A DNA stretch of 64,000 bases from Dasypus novemcinctus. Lineage: Eukaryota; Chordata; Mammalia; Cingulata; Dasypodidae. Shown here in pieces: positions 12,694 through 25,529 of the stretch. The first letter of the stretch is position 1; every line of letters starts with the position of its first letter. Location of the stretch: assembly GCF_030445035.2 (NCBI RefSeq), contig NC_080695.1, positions 51,229,954 through 51,293,953 on the forward strand. The letters run 5' to 3'. Below the pieces are notes generated by a model. That model was not told where the DNA came from. It saw nothing but the letters and a program-made list of their open reading frames with translations, and did not search any database. The position numbers were made by a program, and so were the translations under genes.

Positions 12694-13553
12694 ACCTCTT
12701 AACAACATAAATGAAAGAATGCTCTTCTTTCACAAAGTGCTAAGACTATGCTGACACACGGGGAAAATTACAACTAATGCAGCTTATGAATTATATTTAA
12801 CAGTGAGAAGATATTTCATTTTGAAGGAACAATAGGGGGCATAAGGGTATGGGATTTTTCCTTTTGGAGTAATGAAAATGTTCTAAAATTGACTGAGGTG
12901 ATGACAGCACAACTCTGTGAGGAAAATGTGAATCACTGAGTGTACACTTTGAATGGGTTGTACAAAGCACGGGACTATATGTGAATCCTGTGGTGGATGA
13001 TGGACTGTGGTTAACAGAACAAATATGAGAATGTTCTCTCATGAATGATAGCAAATATATAATATTAATACAAGGTGTTAATAATTGGGTGGGCAGGTAG
13101 ATAATACACCAAATATAAGATATGGGCTACAGCTAGTAGTATTATTTTTACTTAAAAAAATTTTAAAGTACATTTAAACATTACATAAATGTTGTATAAA
13201 AAATATAAGGGATTCCCATATGCTCCACTCTCTCCCCCTCCCATAATTTCCCACATCAACAACATCCCTCATTAGTGTAGTACACCCATTACAATTGATG
13301 AATACAAGTTGAAGCATTGCTACTAACGATGGATTACAGTTTACATTACCATTTACACTCTCTTTCATAGTTTGTAACAAATGTTTCACAACAATGCCAG
13401 GTATTGGAGGTGGGTAGCTGTATGGGAGCCTTGTAGGATGATATGTGTGTTTTATTTGTAAGTTCACAATTTTTAATATATATTATCGTTTATGTATGTT
13501 CTTATATGAATGATATCCTTCAATAAAATTTCATTTAAAAATTAAAAAAATAA
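12694..13553 (+). mobile_element. LINE-1 3' UTR insertion containing an inverted L1 segment
   Basis: The sense L1 3' UTR runs from about 12720 ('ttctaaaattgactgaggtg', 'gagtgtacactttgaatggg') to about 13145, and again from about 13340 ('catagtttgtaacaaatg') to the A-rich tail at 13535-13553. Between them, about 13148-13335 reads as the reverse complement of an L1 3' UTR starting at its T-run side. The whole block interrupts the repeat of 12400-13700. Similar short words (taagacc and taagact) flank it and may be the remains of a target-site duplication. Confidence 0.65.
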
Positions 13554-13700
13554 AAATAAGACTCTATCTCATTCAACTTGTCTACAACCTAACTAGGAAT
13601 AACTTCTTGAAGAGATCCTTTTTATAATGAGTTCAAACTGATAGGAAAGCAGACCAAGTTCAAGAACTTATCTAATTGGTGTAGACAATTCAATCCACCA
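13554..13700. mobile_element. Interspersed repeat, right half
   Basis: The text 'ttataatgagttcaaactg' here corresponds to 'ttacaatgagttcagaactg' at 25907, so it completes the repeat begun at 12400. It is separated from its left half by the L1 insertion. Confidence 0.5.
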
Positions 13701-15279
13701 AAACTACTGTCAAATCTTTCATCTCTCTGGTAAGATTGCTTCTCTTTTAAATGTTTTCATGAATAGAAATGTTTATTACTTTTCTCATTAATACTGGGAT
13801 GAAAATACTTGTATCATACATTAAAATTTCCTGTAAGAATATATATAAACATACAATCATAATATAAATAATATAAAATAAACCTATAACTTAAAAATCT
13901 TATATATGCTCTAAGACATATGTGGATTTTTATAGATTTCCATGTGCATTTGCAAAATATAGTTTTAGTATATGAACTCAGATATGTGTGCATATTTGTA
14001 CAACTTATTAAGAATATTCAGCCAGCCAGAAGAAAAATAAAACAAGTTATCAAAACCATGAAATGAACAGACAACTATAGCAATAAAATAAGCACATTTT
14101 AATCACGATTGCAGTCTAAGGATAATACTGAGAATCATTAACTGATGAGTCTACTCATTGAAATTTTTTATTGTCTATTTCAAAATCTCATTTGCATGTA
14201 TTTAATTAAGAAGTAGTATATTTTGTATTAATCTTGAGAGCCCCAAAGAAGAATATTCATATATTAGTGAGCTCCAAGGAAGGGATAAAAAGAAATGTGA
14301 AACAAACAGCAACAACAGAAGAAAATTTAAACAAACCCTTTCCTTCAATATCTTACTTGCTCTCATAGTTCGTCTTGGTAGGCAACCTGTTTCCGACAGT
14401 ATCAGGAAGGGTCACCTAGAGCTCTTGTCTCAACACAGAAGAAAGGCTACGTGACCTTGGGATCAGCCTAGGGACAGAGATTGGAGGTGACTAGTTAGGT
14501 CCATGACTAGTGGGTTGAGAAACCTTGACCAGTTCAATGTTACAGAAACACAGACACCTGAGAAAACTTCGGGGTATTTGCCTGTAAACAAAACTCCACA
14601 TAAAGTGTTCTACCTAAATGAACATTAATTTTTGTAATTGAAGCCACTAAAAGCAAGTATATAGCTTCTCTAGAACTAGGTGGTTTTCTGTTACTTTGAT
14701 GTTCCCTGCTTCCAGAATTTTAAAAAAGATCACCATTTTTCAATAGTGAAAAAGTCAGCATATTTTGAGTTTTGCTTGGGCGGAGGTGAATACAAAGTGC
14801 ATATTCTCAAGCAAGTGTAATTTATTTTTATATTACATTGGTTTCAATGATGTTGTTAAAATCCTAATTAGAGAATGTGCTATTTCCCAATAAATTCTTT
14901 TTAAGTTCTTTCCAATCATTATCTGACTACAAAAATGGGATGCCATTCAATATCTGCATTGGCATAAGCTTGTTAAATTTTCAGATCATTTATTCACATA
15001 CAGTAAATGAGGGATCAGAGTTGAATCCTACCAGATGTCTTAAAACTAAATTATTTATTATGTATTTATATATTCCCTGGGATTGATAATGGCAGGCATT
15101 AAACTTTTTAATGTATTACACTACATGAACAAGTGATAAGGTTGTGACTCAGAGCTGTTATAATTGTGTTATCAACAACAGTGATTCGCTGGATTAACTA
15201 AGGGGAAGTCTTAAATTTTTTGTGAATATATGCCATACGGATGGACACAAATGTTGGCATCTTATTTACTTTGTTACTG
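13701..15279. other. AT-rich sequence, no gene seen
   Basis: No coding region, RNA gene or clearly classifiable repeat is visible. Short open frames lack codon bias. Confidence 0.45.
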
Positions 15280-15560
15280 GTGCTGTTTGACATCCTACCC
15301 CATCAATCCTTGCTTTCTCCTTTATTCCACCTTTCTGACCCTGACGAGCCCACTCTGCACTTACATGGCATTGCTCATGCTTCTCCAAATGTGTGGAATT
15401 CTCTTATCTCAGTTGATGGTTCCAAATCTATTCATACTTCAATCCCAGCACAAACGTGGCCTCCCATATGAAGCCTTCACCAGTTCTGCTGGTATAGACT
15501 TGATCCCCTTCCATGTCTGTATGTTTACAGTGCATGGCATTTGCTTATAAACCCACTGTA
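15280..15560. mobile_element. L2-like LINE remnant
   Basis: The pyrimidine-rich wording ('gtggaattctcttatctcag', 'cacaaacgtggcctcccat', 'gaagccttcaccagttctg') follows the pattern of the mammalian L2 element. The overlapping 106- and 76-codon open frames are by-products of this repeat. Assignment is by memory of the consensus and the copy is diverged. Confidence 0.5.
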
Positions 15561-16826
15561 ATTCTCATTACAATTTTATTCTTTTCTGCTACACATAGTT
15601 GTTAACTTTAGATTTAAAGTTACATAAAATTTGCTGTAAATAAAAAAAGATGCTTTTAATAAAGTTTATTATTCTTTCTTATTTTGTTCCTTGTGTCAAA
15701 GGAAACTAGTTGTTTGTTTGTATTTCATAAATCCAGACTTTAAATTGCTAGATCCTGGAGTAAGACAAAAAGAGGAAGAAAAAAATCCTAGCCTGATATT
15801 TGTTGATTCAACCAAACTTTAGTGAGTATATATTCCAACTGCTTTCACGTACTATTTACTTTTTAAAATTCTCACAAACCTATTAAACCTTTTGATCTCC
15901 AGTTTCCAGAGGACAGACACATGACCTTAAAAGATGTGGCTAAGGTTACTCAGCTGGGAAGTGACAGAGCGAAGATTCAAAGAGATCTTCAGTAAATCAC
16001 AACTGGCCTCACAACGCGTCACCATGGAGTAATGAATGAGATTTGCCATTGTAAGACTACTGTGTCCAACTATCATATCATCCTTTTACGGGTAAAGTGG
16101 AGGGTTTTATTTATTTGATTGTGTTTACCTTACCTCAAAACTAGCATTTGCTAAGAGGAAAATAAAAACAGTTTTTCCTACTCAAGTAATGTATAGTCTT
16201 TCCACATACATATATAAGTAAACTGTGATACTTCAACATAGTTCCCTAGAACATATCTAGGAGAACTCCTGTCCTCTCATCTGGATTTCCTGAAGTCAAT
16301 ATCATTTGATAATATGTGCTATGACAGAACATAAAGAGTTAAAGCATGTCCTGCTATTACAATTTGTTTTTATCAAATCTTTATTTATACATGCCATGTT
16401 TAATCACTGTCCAAGTGGAAATTAGTTACATATATTCAAGTGAGGTTTTCAGGTTTCTCTAGGGAGTAATTATCAATAGTCTCTAAGTTACTACCTTAAA
16501 GGAATTCAAAGTTATAATTCCAAACAATCTAGGTATATTGGTAAGTATGAAGATATTTTTCTGGTCAGAAATAGTTATGTTTGACATAGCATTCCCCATG
16601 GCATCTTATCATGCTGTAAAAGCATAGATATGTTTACAAGTGCCTCTGACAATTTAGCCAAAGTTGAGCTAAGAAAACAAGAGTGTAAAAGCTAGAATTA
16701 GTTATAAATTCCATGGACCAATTGCACATTAACATGGGATAAATTCACACTAAAATTGAGTGCCTATTTATCATGTGAATTCAATAAGATATGGGTTCTC
16801 CCTGAAGCACCAGTCTCTGAGTGCAG
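15561..16826. other. Intergenic sequence with one MIR
   Basis: Apart from the MIR at about 15830-15990 no repeat or gene is clear. The segment around 16010-16030 has a locally CpG-bearing patch but no island. Confidence 0.4.
15830..15990 (+). mobile_element. MIR SINE remnant
   Basis: MIR core wording is visible: 'tactttttaaaattctcaca' (for the 'catttaatcctcaca' core), then 'gatgtggctaaggttactcagctgggaagtgacagagc', which matches the MIR 3' half 'aaggtcacacagctagtaagtggcagagc'. Divergence is high, as usual for MIR. Confidence 0.65.
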
Positions 16827-16899
16827 AAACCATGGAAGAAAATGAATATGATGGGAAGACTGTTCCTCCCAGCACCAGCAAGGAAACTGAAAAGAAAAG
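16827..16899 (+). other. Candidate short exon with start codon (unproven)
   Basis: A pyrimidine-containing tract ending CAG at 16826 is followed by AAACCATGG, a good Kozak context, with ATG at 16832. An open run of about 22 codons rich in Glu, Lys and Ser ends at AAAAG|GTCTGT, a possible but weak 5' splice site. The peptide begins MEENEYDGKTVPP; I do not recognise the protein. It could be a first coding exon of an unknown gene or chance. Conservation across mammals would decide. Confidence 0.2.
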
Positions 16900-18649
16900 G
16901 TCTGTTTTTGAGCTTTTTTAAATTGTGTCTTTTAAAATTGTATATGGTTTTATAAATAATTCCTGGGTCATAACCATCTTTATCCTGAACTGAGATTTAA
17001 AATCGGTTTGTTCTAAATTTTTAGCCTCATGAAATACTTAAGCCATTACAAATCCTTCCATTAAGTTAGAAATTAGTTTCTCCATTGATGGGACAAGCTG
17101 GTGAAATGTAGGAATTTTGTAACTACAAATTATATAGAATACAGAGCCCCTTGAAAGCAGATAAACCTCTCTGGGGAACTCAAAATCTTTCAGTGATTAA
17201 GGAGATGAAGGAAGATTTAAAATTTTCAGTTTAATAGCAGGAAGAAATCACAGGACTAGAAAAATATCCCAGTGACCCCAAAATTCATAATTCTGAATAT
17301 TTCAGTAAAACTCTGTACAAGTGCATCATCGTGGGGATCAAACAAATATACCAGGCAAATTAGGATATGCTTCTAAATAGACTAAGCACTAACTTATTCA
17401 CATAATGAGGATTATAGGTATAAATACTGCAAGTGTACAATCCATACAATTCATGTTTCTGAAATTAATTACATGAATTAGCCATGTCCAAATTCAGTCT
17501 TTGATCTCCATTGAATAGCAAATTCAATGTTTTCTAAGGAATCACAAATGCACATGAGTGGAATAAAAATAGCAGTTGTTTCTATATTGACATTCCAGCC
17601 AATTACATGGGAAATCATTTGCCTATTTAATGTAACCCCTGGAATCCAATCATCTTACCCCTCAAACCTCTAGAGCTCATTTTGTTTGCTTTAGTGTTCC
17701 CTGAAACTCCCTTTCTTTTGTTTCATTTTCATATCAAAGTTACCAAAAGATACATTCTTTTCTTTGCATGTTAAAGTGTAAAGGGGATTTGGCAAAATAT
17801 AATGGCTTAGTCTGATTCTAGTGTATTTTTTATTTTTAAATGAAGCAGAACAGGGCTTCGAAAATGTAACTACTATTTGCTAAATGTCACCCACTTTCAG
17901 AGGATCTTTGAACATTTGGCAGCTGACATGAAATGCATATTGGTCCTCAGAGACAAAATAAAAGAAGCAAATTTTATGCAAAAGTTAACAAAGAAAGAAT
18001 TTATGCTTCCATATTTTGGTAAGGAAAGAACAGATGGGTTGTGGAGAACTCTGGAAATGTGAAAATGCTGTGCTATTTAATAGATTAGGAAGAATCAGAA
18101 GAATGGGAGGTAATGATGTAAAAAGGGACTTCTAATATCGAAGCTTATCAAACCATATACTTCTTCCAATTCTTCATAATTATGATAGTACAACAAATTT
18201 CTTAGGGTAAATAAGTGTCTGAAGTTTCTGTATTGGGGAATCCTCCCTTTAAAGGGCTTATGTTAAAAAGCTGAGTCTCTAGCTGCCCTGGATTTACCTG
18301 ACCATACTCTATGGCATTTTGCACCTTGTATGCCTTCCTTAAAATAGCCTAAATACACAGCATTACTCAGCTGGCACTTTGCAGGTTTATAGGGGCCTGT
18401 TGACAACTGGAAAGTCTGCCCAGCAAAGACTGCATTGAGAGCTAGAAAGAAGAAGAGAAATCCGATCAGTACATTTCCTCCCTAGAGGCTTTTATCAAAA
18501 TCTGCACTTGGCAGTTAATATCCACCCAACGCTGAATCAATCTGAGAACTGTATAACCTTTAACAAAAAGTATTGTACATTCCCCACAATAACCAAAGGG
18601 TTTTATTCTTTCCCTTGGAACTGGAAGAATTAGAAAATAAAAAGTAGGG
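16900..18649. other. AT-rich sequence, no gene seen
   Basis: No coding or RNA gene signal is recognised. Around 18280-18450 the composition is more balanced but no feature can be named. Confidence 0.45.
18634..18649 (+). repeat. Left target-site duplication of a DAS SINE
   Basis: The 16 bases aaaataaaaagtaggg are repeated exactly at 19022-19037, directly flanking the SINE between them. This is the signature of L1-machinery insertion. Confidence 0.85.
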
Positions 18650-19021
18650 AAACGGACTTTGGCCCAGTGGTTAGGGCATCCGTCTACCATATGGGAGGTC
18701 CGCAGTTCAAACCCCGGGCCTCCTTGACCCGTGTGGAGCTGGCCATGCGCAGTGCTGATGCGCGCAAGGAGTGTCGTGCCACGCAAGGGTGTCCCCCGCG
18801 TGGGGGAGCCCCACGCGCAAGAAGTGCGCCCGTGAGGAAAGCCGCCCAGCGTGAAAAGAAAGAGCAGCCTGCCCAGGAATGGCGCCGCCCACACTTCCCG
18901 TGCCGCTCACGACGACAACAGAAGCGGACAAAGAAACAAGACGCAGCAAATAGACACAGAGAACTGACAACCAGGGGAGGGGGAAGTTAAATAAATAAAT
19001 AAATCTTAAAAAAAATAAAAT
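18650..19021 (+). mobile_element. DAS-type SINE (armadillo), full length
   Basis: The tRNA-like head starts near 18650 ('gaaacggactttggcccagtgg', A box) and contains a B-box-like 'ggtccgcagttcaaacccc'. A GC-rich body with many CpGs follows, then 'ggggaagttaaataaataaa' and an A-rich tail to 19021. Exact 16-bp direct repeats flank it. The good CpG retention and perfect duplication indicate a young copy. The 107- and 142-codon open frames across it are by-products of the GC-rich body. Confidence 0.9.
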
Positions 19022-19037
19022 AAAATAAAAAGTAGGG
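19022..19037 (+). repeat. Right target-site duplication of a DAS SINE
   Basis: Exact repeat of 18634-18649, marking the 3' boundary of the SINE insertion. Confidence 0.85.
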
Positions 19038-19639
19038 GAAAGAGTTCCATGGAATCATGCAAATGCCTTTTCTGTCTAGTTTCATGGTATTTTTACTCAT
19101 TTTACTGCTCAGTAGCGCTGTGGTGGCAATACGTCATGCATACCCTAATCCTCTTCCTCATAGGGTTAGCCAATCATTCATCAATCGTGCATATTGAATA
19201 CTGGGAAAGAGTTTGAACTCACTTGGCATATTCATGATGGTTTTAATCAAGTGACTTCTTACAAAACTCTATAGATATGATGATGTTTTTCCTTCTTACC
19301 TGGTAGCAGCTGTTTAGCCCACAAAATTTAAAATAGTGAAGAAAAAAAATTCTTAGCTTTCACTTCAGCTTCATGTTAAGTGGCCATGAGCTACACTGGA
19401 CAACACAATCCTGAGGAGCAGTGACTGACAGCAGCTGATAATGACATGGACTCCCCATCTGCCATGCATGTTAATAGAAGGTGGACAGGACACAAAGAAC
19501 AAAGAATGTGTGCTGAAAAATTGTGCTAAAACTCTGGTAAAATGCCATAACTTCCAATGGAAAGGTTTTATCTCTAAGAGGCCCTTTAGCAGAAATTTTC
19601 AACAGTGAGCATTTGGAGAGAGACTTCCTGGATCTGCTG

Positions 19640-19800
19640 CCTCCTCATCACCTGCGGAGGAAATTTTTTAACCTTTCTGTGCCAGATGTCACCCTCTATA
19701 AAAAAGACAAATAGAAGTACCTTTGTTTTGGGTCAATATAAGGACTAAGTGGGTTAACATATAAAATGGTTATACTGCAGTCTGGGGCCTATTGAGCACA
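19640..19800 (+). mobile_element. MIR-like SINE remnant
   Basis: The order 'tttaacctttctgtgccaga', 'ctctataaaaaagacaaata' and 'ggtcaatataaggactaag' follows the MIR phrase for 'cctctctgtgcctcagtttcctcatctgtaaaatggg ... ttgtgaggatt'. It is strongly diverged. Confidence 0.45.
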
Positions 19801-20264
19801 ATGTAAACATTAGTTAAATAAAGAAATAAATTTGTTAAAGATGGGATTTTCCAAAGTAAAGCAACAAATTGGTGTGCATGTGTGTGTGTATCGTTTAACC
19901 ATAAAAGATAGGATTATTGTGAGAAAGTGTATATCCAATACAAGATATAATAATTTGTAAAATGATTCAGTCAGAGACAATGGCATTTAGTACTGCGTGC
20001 CCTGGAAGAAGCACTCATTTAATTCATTCTTTAGATCTGCAAAATGGTCATAAAAATACCTATTTTCTAGGCTTATTGAAAGTGTAAGACCAACATTTAT
20101 GAAACATCTGACCCATTCGAAGTTCTTAATGGCTGACCATCATGTTTTTGCTGAATAAATCTTAGCTTACAATTAAAATATGGATAGTAAAGCACGTTTG
20201 GGAATTTAGGTGGGTGATGGATGGCATTTCTTTTCAGAAACCCATGTGTAATACAGTAATTATT

Positions 20265-20460
20265 GACTACTTACATGGACCAGTTACCTTATTAAGTACT
20301 TTGGAAGTCTTGCTTCATTTGATCTGGAAAGAAACCCCAAAGATAGGTACTCTGATGAGCTACATTGTACATGTGAGGAAACGGGGGTAAAAAAGGTTAA
20401 GTAACTTGCAAAGGTTTCACATCTTGTGGGAAGAAGGATGGCAGATGAGTGCCCGCTCTG
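20265..20460 (+). mobile_element. MIR SINE remnant
   Basis: Clear MIR core: 'taccttattaagtactttgg', 'acatgtgaggaaacggggg', then 'aggttaagtaacttgcaaaggtttcaca'. These match the MIR phrases for 'tttacagatgaggaaactgaggc' and 'gttaagtaacttgcccaaggtcaca'. Confidence 0.75.
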
Positions 20461-22271
20461 GGCTCCCGAGCACTGCTCACGGGGCTGCCTTAGCAGAAGT
20501 GAGGGAGGCAGGGGGTGCAGTGCTCAAATAGCTCTCCTTTAAACCAGTGACTCCAGCCCAGGACTGCCAACCGCAGGCATCATTCCAAAGTGTCTGTGAG
20601 GGAGGAAGAACCCTGACATCTTGGTGACTGCCAGTCCCCCTGTTAATTGGTTCATGTAGATTTGACCGAACCTTTCACAAATGACTCAGTTCAGAATTCT
20701 GACATTACAAAATTAATTGGCTCTGCTCAGTCTGAAGTGTAGCCTCATCCTGAGGGAGTTTGCACTGTGCTCTGAATTTAAAACAAACAGAAAAAATTCA
20801 CCCTAGAATCTGGAAATCTGCCAACTTTATGTGAAAATAAAACATGAAATTGTGTGTTTCTAAAACTGTTGAGTGTTTTCTCCTCAATAATTTACTCTCT
20901 GATAATGTTAGGCACAATTAGGGACCCTTCATTCCTGTAATTCCCAATCTATTTGTCTATAAAGATGTATCTTCCCCTATGCTATGTAATAGTGACAAAT
21001 GCCCTTTCTAACATTTTATGTTTTCTCTTTACATATTTATAACACTGTGCAGTACCATTGGCCATATGTCAAGGAATTTTTCTCCAATACCATTGCAGAA
21101 TTGATAATGAATTTGTATAGATTAACCTGAAAACTTTATAAGATAAAAGTAAATATTCTGCTGAGAATGGGGAAGTAATCTGGAATAGATGATATCAGTA
21201 ATTTCAGCTAATTCTATTAGTCACTCTTAGGTGGCTATTCCAACATCAACTTTTCCAAATTTTTACATGGTGGGGGCAAAAGCTGTTTAGATAGACATAG
21301 AAAGTTGACATTAGGGCACTATGTGTGACAAGTTATGACCAGGCCAGAAAGGGAGTAGCTATTTTCACTGGCCATAAGGAAGATGGGCCAAACAGCATCA
21401 TGTTTCTTAGCATGTGGGTAACTTATTTCCTTTGTCTGCTGTTAAATTTCTAGAAATACAACACCGTGTTCTTACTGGAGATGAGGATCAAAAAGTGGTC
21501 CATTTCTTTATGAATTAAGTATTCTTCCTGTGCAGTGAAGCCTGTGGTAAAGGATGTGGAGAGTTTTCACTGTGGATGCACTCACAAAAAGGAGCGTTCA
21601 GCTCAACACGGAGAAGAGTTGTGCTGCCGAAAACACAGAGGCTTGGCTGTGCCCTGTGTGAAACCAAGAGTGTTGTCCGCGGATTGGGTGCAGCTGCTCA
21701 GAGGTGCTAGGAATTAACCGAGCACAAGCACTTGGATGTGACCCCACTGGCCTTGTTGTTCTGATTACGTCACCCAAATCAAAGAAGACCTGCATTTATG
21801 AAGCCTATTAGGGAGTAACTCATCTACCGTATATACATACATGTTAATGCAGTTGAGTTTCACACATGAATTATTATGAAAAGAATTGACAAATAGGACC
21901 AACCACATTTTTCAGTTCAATCAAGAAGATGAATCCTTTGATTCTAATTTGGGTGTTTGCACTGATTTTATTTTTACAATATGTATATATTTGCTATCAT
22001 TTTTGGGTTATTCCTCCTCCAAGAGTGGCTGAAGCTGCTGACATGGGTATTTTTCAGAATTTAGGCCTTTGTTAATTACATTTATTCTTTGACTTAAGCT
22101 CCCAAGCAAGTTTACATGTTGTCATTAAGGCAAAATTTCAGCATTAAAAACAAAAAATTTTAACTTGCCATTTTTCACTAACATTACCTCAGAAAATTTA
22201 TTTTAAAAATATTCTCTTGCCTCTGTTAGTAACTCTCAGCCACATTTCTTTAGAGGGAATGGTTTACTTGC

Positions 22272-22829
22272 TGTAGCAGTTTGATATGTTTATGAATTCC
22301 AAAAATAGATATTGGATTGTGTGTATAATCTGGTCTGTACCTGGGCATGATTAAGTTATGATTAGGGCTTTGATTGGGTCATGTCATTAGGATGTTGAGT
22401 CTATGCCCCTTTGTGGGTGGGGACTCACAGATAAAAGACATGACAAAAGACAGAGTTGAGGGGTTTTGATGTTGGAATTTGATGCTGCAGCTTTAAGCTG
22501 GAGCCCAGGGAAGTAAGCTCACAGAGGAAAGAGAAGCCAGTCCCAGGAAGAGAGGAACCCTGAGCCAGAAAGAAGCAAGCCCTGGGTAGAAAGGAACCTT
22601 GAACCTGGAGAGCAGCAAGACCCTGTAAGAGAGGAACCTAGGAAGCCTGAACCATTGCAGCAGTCAGCAGCCATCTTGCTCCAACACATGGAAATAGACT
22701 TTGGGGAGGGAAATAACTTACGCTTTATGGCCTGGTAACTGCAAGCTCCTACCCTAAATGAATATCCTTTATAAAAACCAACCAATTTCTGGTATTTTGC
22801 ATCAGCACCCCTTTTGCTGACTAATAAAT
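22272..22829 (+). mobile_element. Solo LTR-like element, copy A
   Basis: The element begins TGTAGCAGTTTGATAT and ends near 'gctgactaataaa', with a late region 'ccttatggcctggtaact'-type wording, 'tataaaaacc' and 'tttctggtattttgcatcagc'. It is the same family as 44042-44645. Flanking words cttgc (22267-22271) and tttgc (22830-22834) agree at 4 of 5 bases, suggesting a 5-bp duplication. Structure fits an ERVL/MaLR-type solo LTR of an ancient endogenous retrovirus-like element. No internal region remains. Confidence 0.65.
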
Positions 22830-25529
22830 TTGCTTTTCTGATACTAGAACTTGAAATGAAATTATAGTAATTTTTGTGACTTGCATTTAGCACTGCCACA
22901 CAACTAGCTTTTATTACCACCTAGATTCTATCTCTTCATGAAAGTTTATCTCATTTACCTTAAGTCAGTATTCTATAAGGAGGTGTCTTCCAGGTTGCTT
23001 TGTCCTGCCAGCTTATGGTGGGCTTGTGATGGGGTCCTCCATACTGCAATGGACAGAGCAGCTAATCAGCACTTGGAGGCTTTCAGCAGAGAGATTGACC
23101 CAAAATATGGCAGAGTACTGGGGTCTATATCAGGGTATCCAAAGACAGCTGAAAACCAGTGAAAGAGTCAGTGACTGTGGCAACAAGCTTCTGTACCAGA
23201 AAATGACACACCAAGTAAATAGAGAACACAATCAAGAGGGGAGCACATCTTTTGGAAACGACCAGAGAGCAGCATCCGCACTCAGAAGTGGAATGGGACA
23301 TGCTAACCTCTTCTCACACCAGCCTCACTACATTTTGCTCCTTTATAAATATAACAGGCATTTTAGAATGCTCACATCTCATCCCATTTTATTTTTCTTT
23401 AAATGCATTAAAAAAATAAACTCTAACAGACAACTATTGTGACATAGGTTTTATTTCATTAAAATGTAAACAGGACCAAATGAGGGTAACATTCTTCCCA
23501 GGCATGGTTCTAGTTTCTATAGCAGGGAATTAACAAGTTATTGTTGATATCCTTGGTGTGAAAAAACTCAGCTCAAGAACTGCTTCTTCTCAAGTGGGTG
23601 TTTCAGTGTATAAAATACAGAATCACATCTCATGGCCATATACCAATATAAGTCTTTTTTTTGTTGGACAGTTGTAAGGATAATAATGCCAGGCAAAGAC
23701 AGCTGCTGAGCTGTTTTCCTTAAAAGCTCACCCACCCCTGGTTTAGGCCATGGAGACTGAATTTGTTGCCTGTAACATACACAGATAAATATTTCTGGTC
23801 AGGATGATGTCCTCAGGAGGGCTGCTGTGCTGCTACCCACTGGAGCTCCATGTCTGCCTGTCTGAATATTGTGTCTCATCAGCCTCTTAACTCTCTTCAT
23901 AAAATATTCAATCGAATATCTGTGATTCTATGCTAATGCCAGACTTCTCCACTAAATTTCAGGCTCTATGAGAATAGGTACCACGATTGGCTTATTCCTC
24001 ACAGCAGCCCCATAATTTTCAGGGGGCCAGACATCTATCGGAATTTAAAGGAAAATATATTATCTGATTAATGCACTAATACATAAGAGAAATTCTTTGT
24101 CTTGGGTAATTGCAAAAATTACACAAGGATTTGTTGAGAATGACTATGTCCCACCCACTTTAATAAAAACCATATTCATTTCATTGTGGTGTTTATATTG
24201 AAAATACCACAAAGAATGGAAAGTTTGATTCAGATATCAGTGGCCAGGTCATCCTCATCAAGGAAATGGTGAGGTAGTGGTTTTGAATTATTCTCTTTGG
24301 CTCTCTTTCTGTGTGTCCTCCCTGTTTCCTACAACCCACAGTTGTGGAGTCCTATTTATTACAGACACGTATTATCAGCTACAGAGGACACTTGAACATT
24401 GCTAACATACTCAATAAATTATACAGGCTTCAAGTACTATAATTGACTTTGGTGTTGGATATTTTTTTCCATTCCTATAAAATATTCTTGAGCTCTTTTC
24501 TGGGATGCAGATAAATTACTCAAATACACTTTGATCCTTTTGGTCCTTTTTTTAAGATTTGTTAGGTAGAACGTCAGTTTGCAGTCTATTGGTAATTGTT
24601 CTCCACTATTTAGGTGCAACCTCTGAATCAAGAGGCTTCGCTACCCTGGGAGGTGGTAGTGGGCGCTGCACTCAGTGCTGTGTGTGAGGTGGCCACTGCT
24701 ATCTTTGATCCCTTCAGGTGGTTCTTTTCTTGGAGAGTTTCATCATGTGCATGTGTTCATCAGACCAAACCTTTTTTAAGTGCCAAGTATGGTAAAATGT
24801 CCCAAAGGGGGAAATGGCTGAAAAATGTCCACTATAATCTGTGGTTCACTTTTTCCAAAATGTTAGACTTACAGTCATTGCTGCTTCTGTGGCTCTGATA
24901 TTTTTAAAGAAGTGATTTTTAATTTTATCTGGTTTATCTAATTCTTTTCCATAGGAACATTGTTTGGCCATAGACTATTCTGTTTTCTCTAAAACAGTCT
25001 ATCTGCAGAAATTCATATGATTCATAATTTATAAAACTTATTGGTAGATAATAAATGTATATGATTTACCAATGATATAGTCTCAAATTTATTTTATAGA
25101 TTGTGTGGGCAATATAAAATTTTGTTTAACCAGGGCTTTTGCAGTAGCCAGATAAGAAATAGCTTTTGATTTGACCAGAGAAATAAAAGTGAAGGTCATA
25201 AAAATCAAGGAATTTAGAAGATATTTTGAAGAGAGATAACAGTACTAGTTCATGGATTGATCTGGACCCAGAATAATAAAAGCAACATTCTGGTTTAAGT
25301 CTAGGCAACCGGGTTGATGGCTATGCCAATAATAGAATATAAAATATTATGGGAAGAATTGGGTTGAATATATGTTCTTACAAGAATTCCTTTAATAGCT
25401 ACAAATTTTAGACATTACCTAAAAATATTTTCTGTTAATTTTAACACTGTGGATATGTTAATGTACTTTATCAGTACTGTCCTAGTTTCCTATCTGCTAA
25501 AAGGAATATCATGCAATGGGTTGGTATTT
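22830..25529. other. Intergenic sequence with L2 relic
   Basis: A plus-strand open frame of 138 codons at 23026-23442 has a plausible composition but no domain, motif or splice context that I recognise, and I do not call it. An L2-like 3' end lies at about 23940-24090. The remainder is unassigned. Confidence 0.4.
23940..24090 (+). mobile_element. L2 3'-end remnant
   Basis: The text 'caggctctatgagaataggt' and 'gcttattcctcacagcagcc' follows the L2 tail phrase 'ctgtaagctccttgagggcagggac ... tgtatccccagcacctagcac'. It is diverged. Confidence 0.5.

Larger units (their letters stand above)
19038..22271. other. Intergenic sequence with MIR relics
   Basis: Besides two MIR-like pieces there is no recognised feature. 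The segment 21535-21720 has locally higher GC and a 60-codon open frame on plus (cysteine-bearing) without any domain I can identify. Confidence 0.4.

Noticed and set aside
18466-18990. 142- and 107-codon frames with a collagen-like or Arg-rich look
   Set aside because: They run through a DAS SINE; near-identical frames recur in the SINE at 46781.
23026-23442. 138-codon frame as a gene
   Set aside because: No domain, no supportive splice or promoter context, and a composition typical of chance frames.
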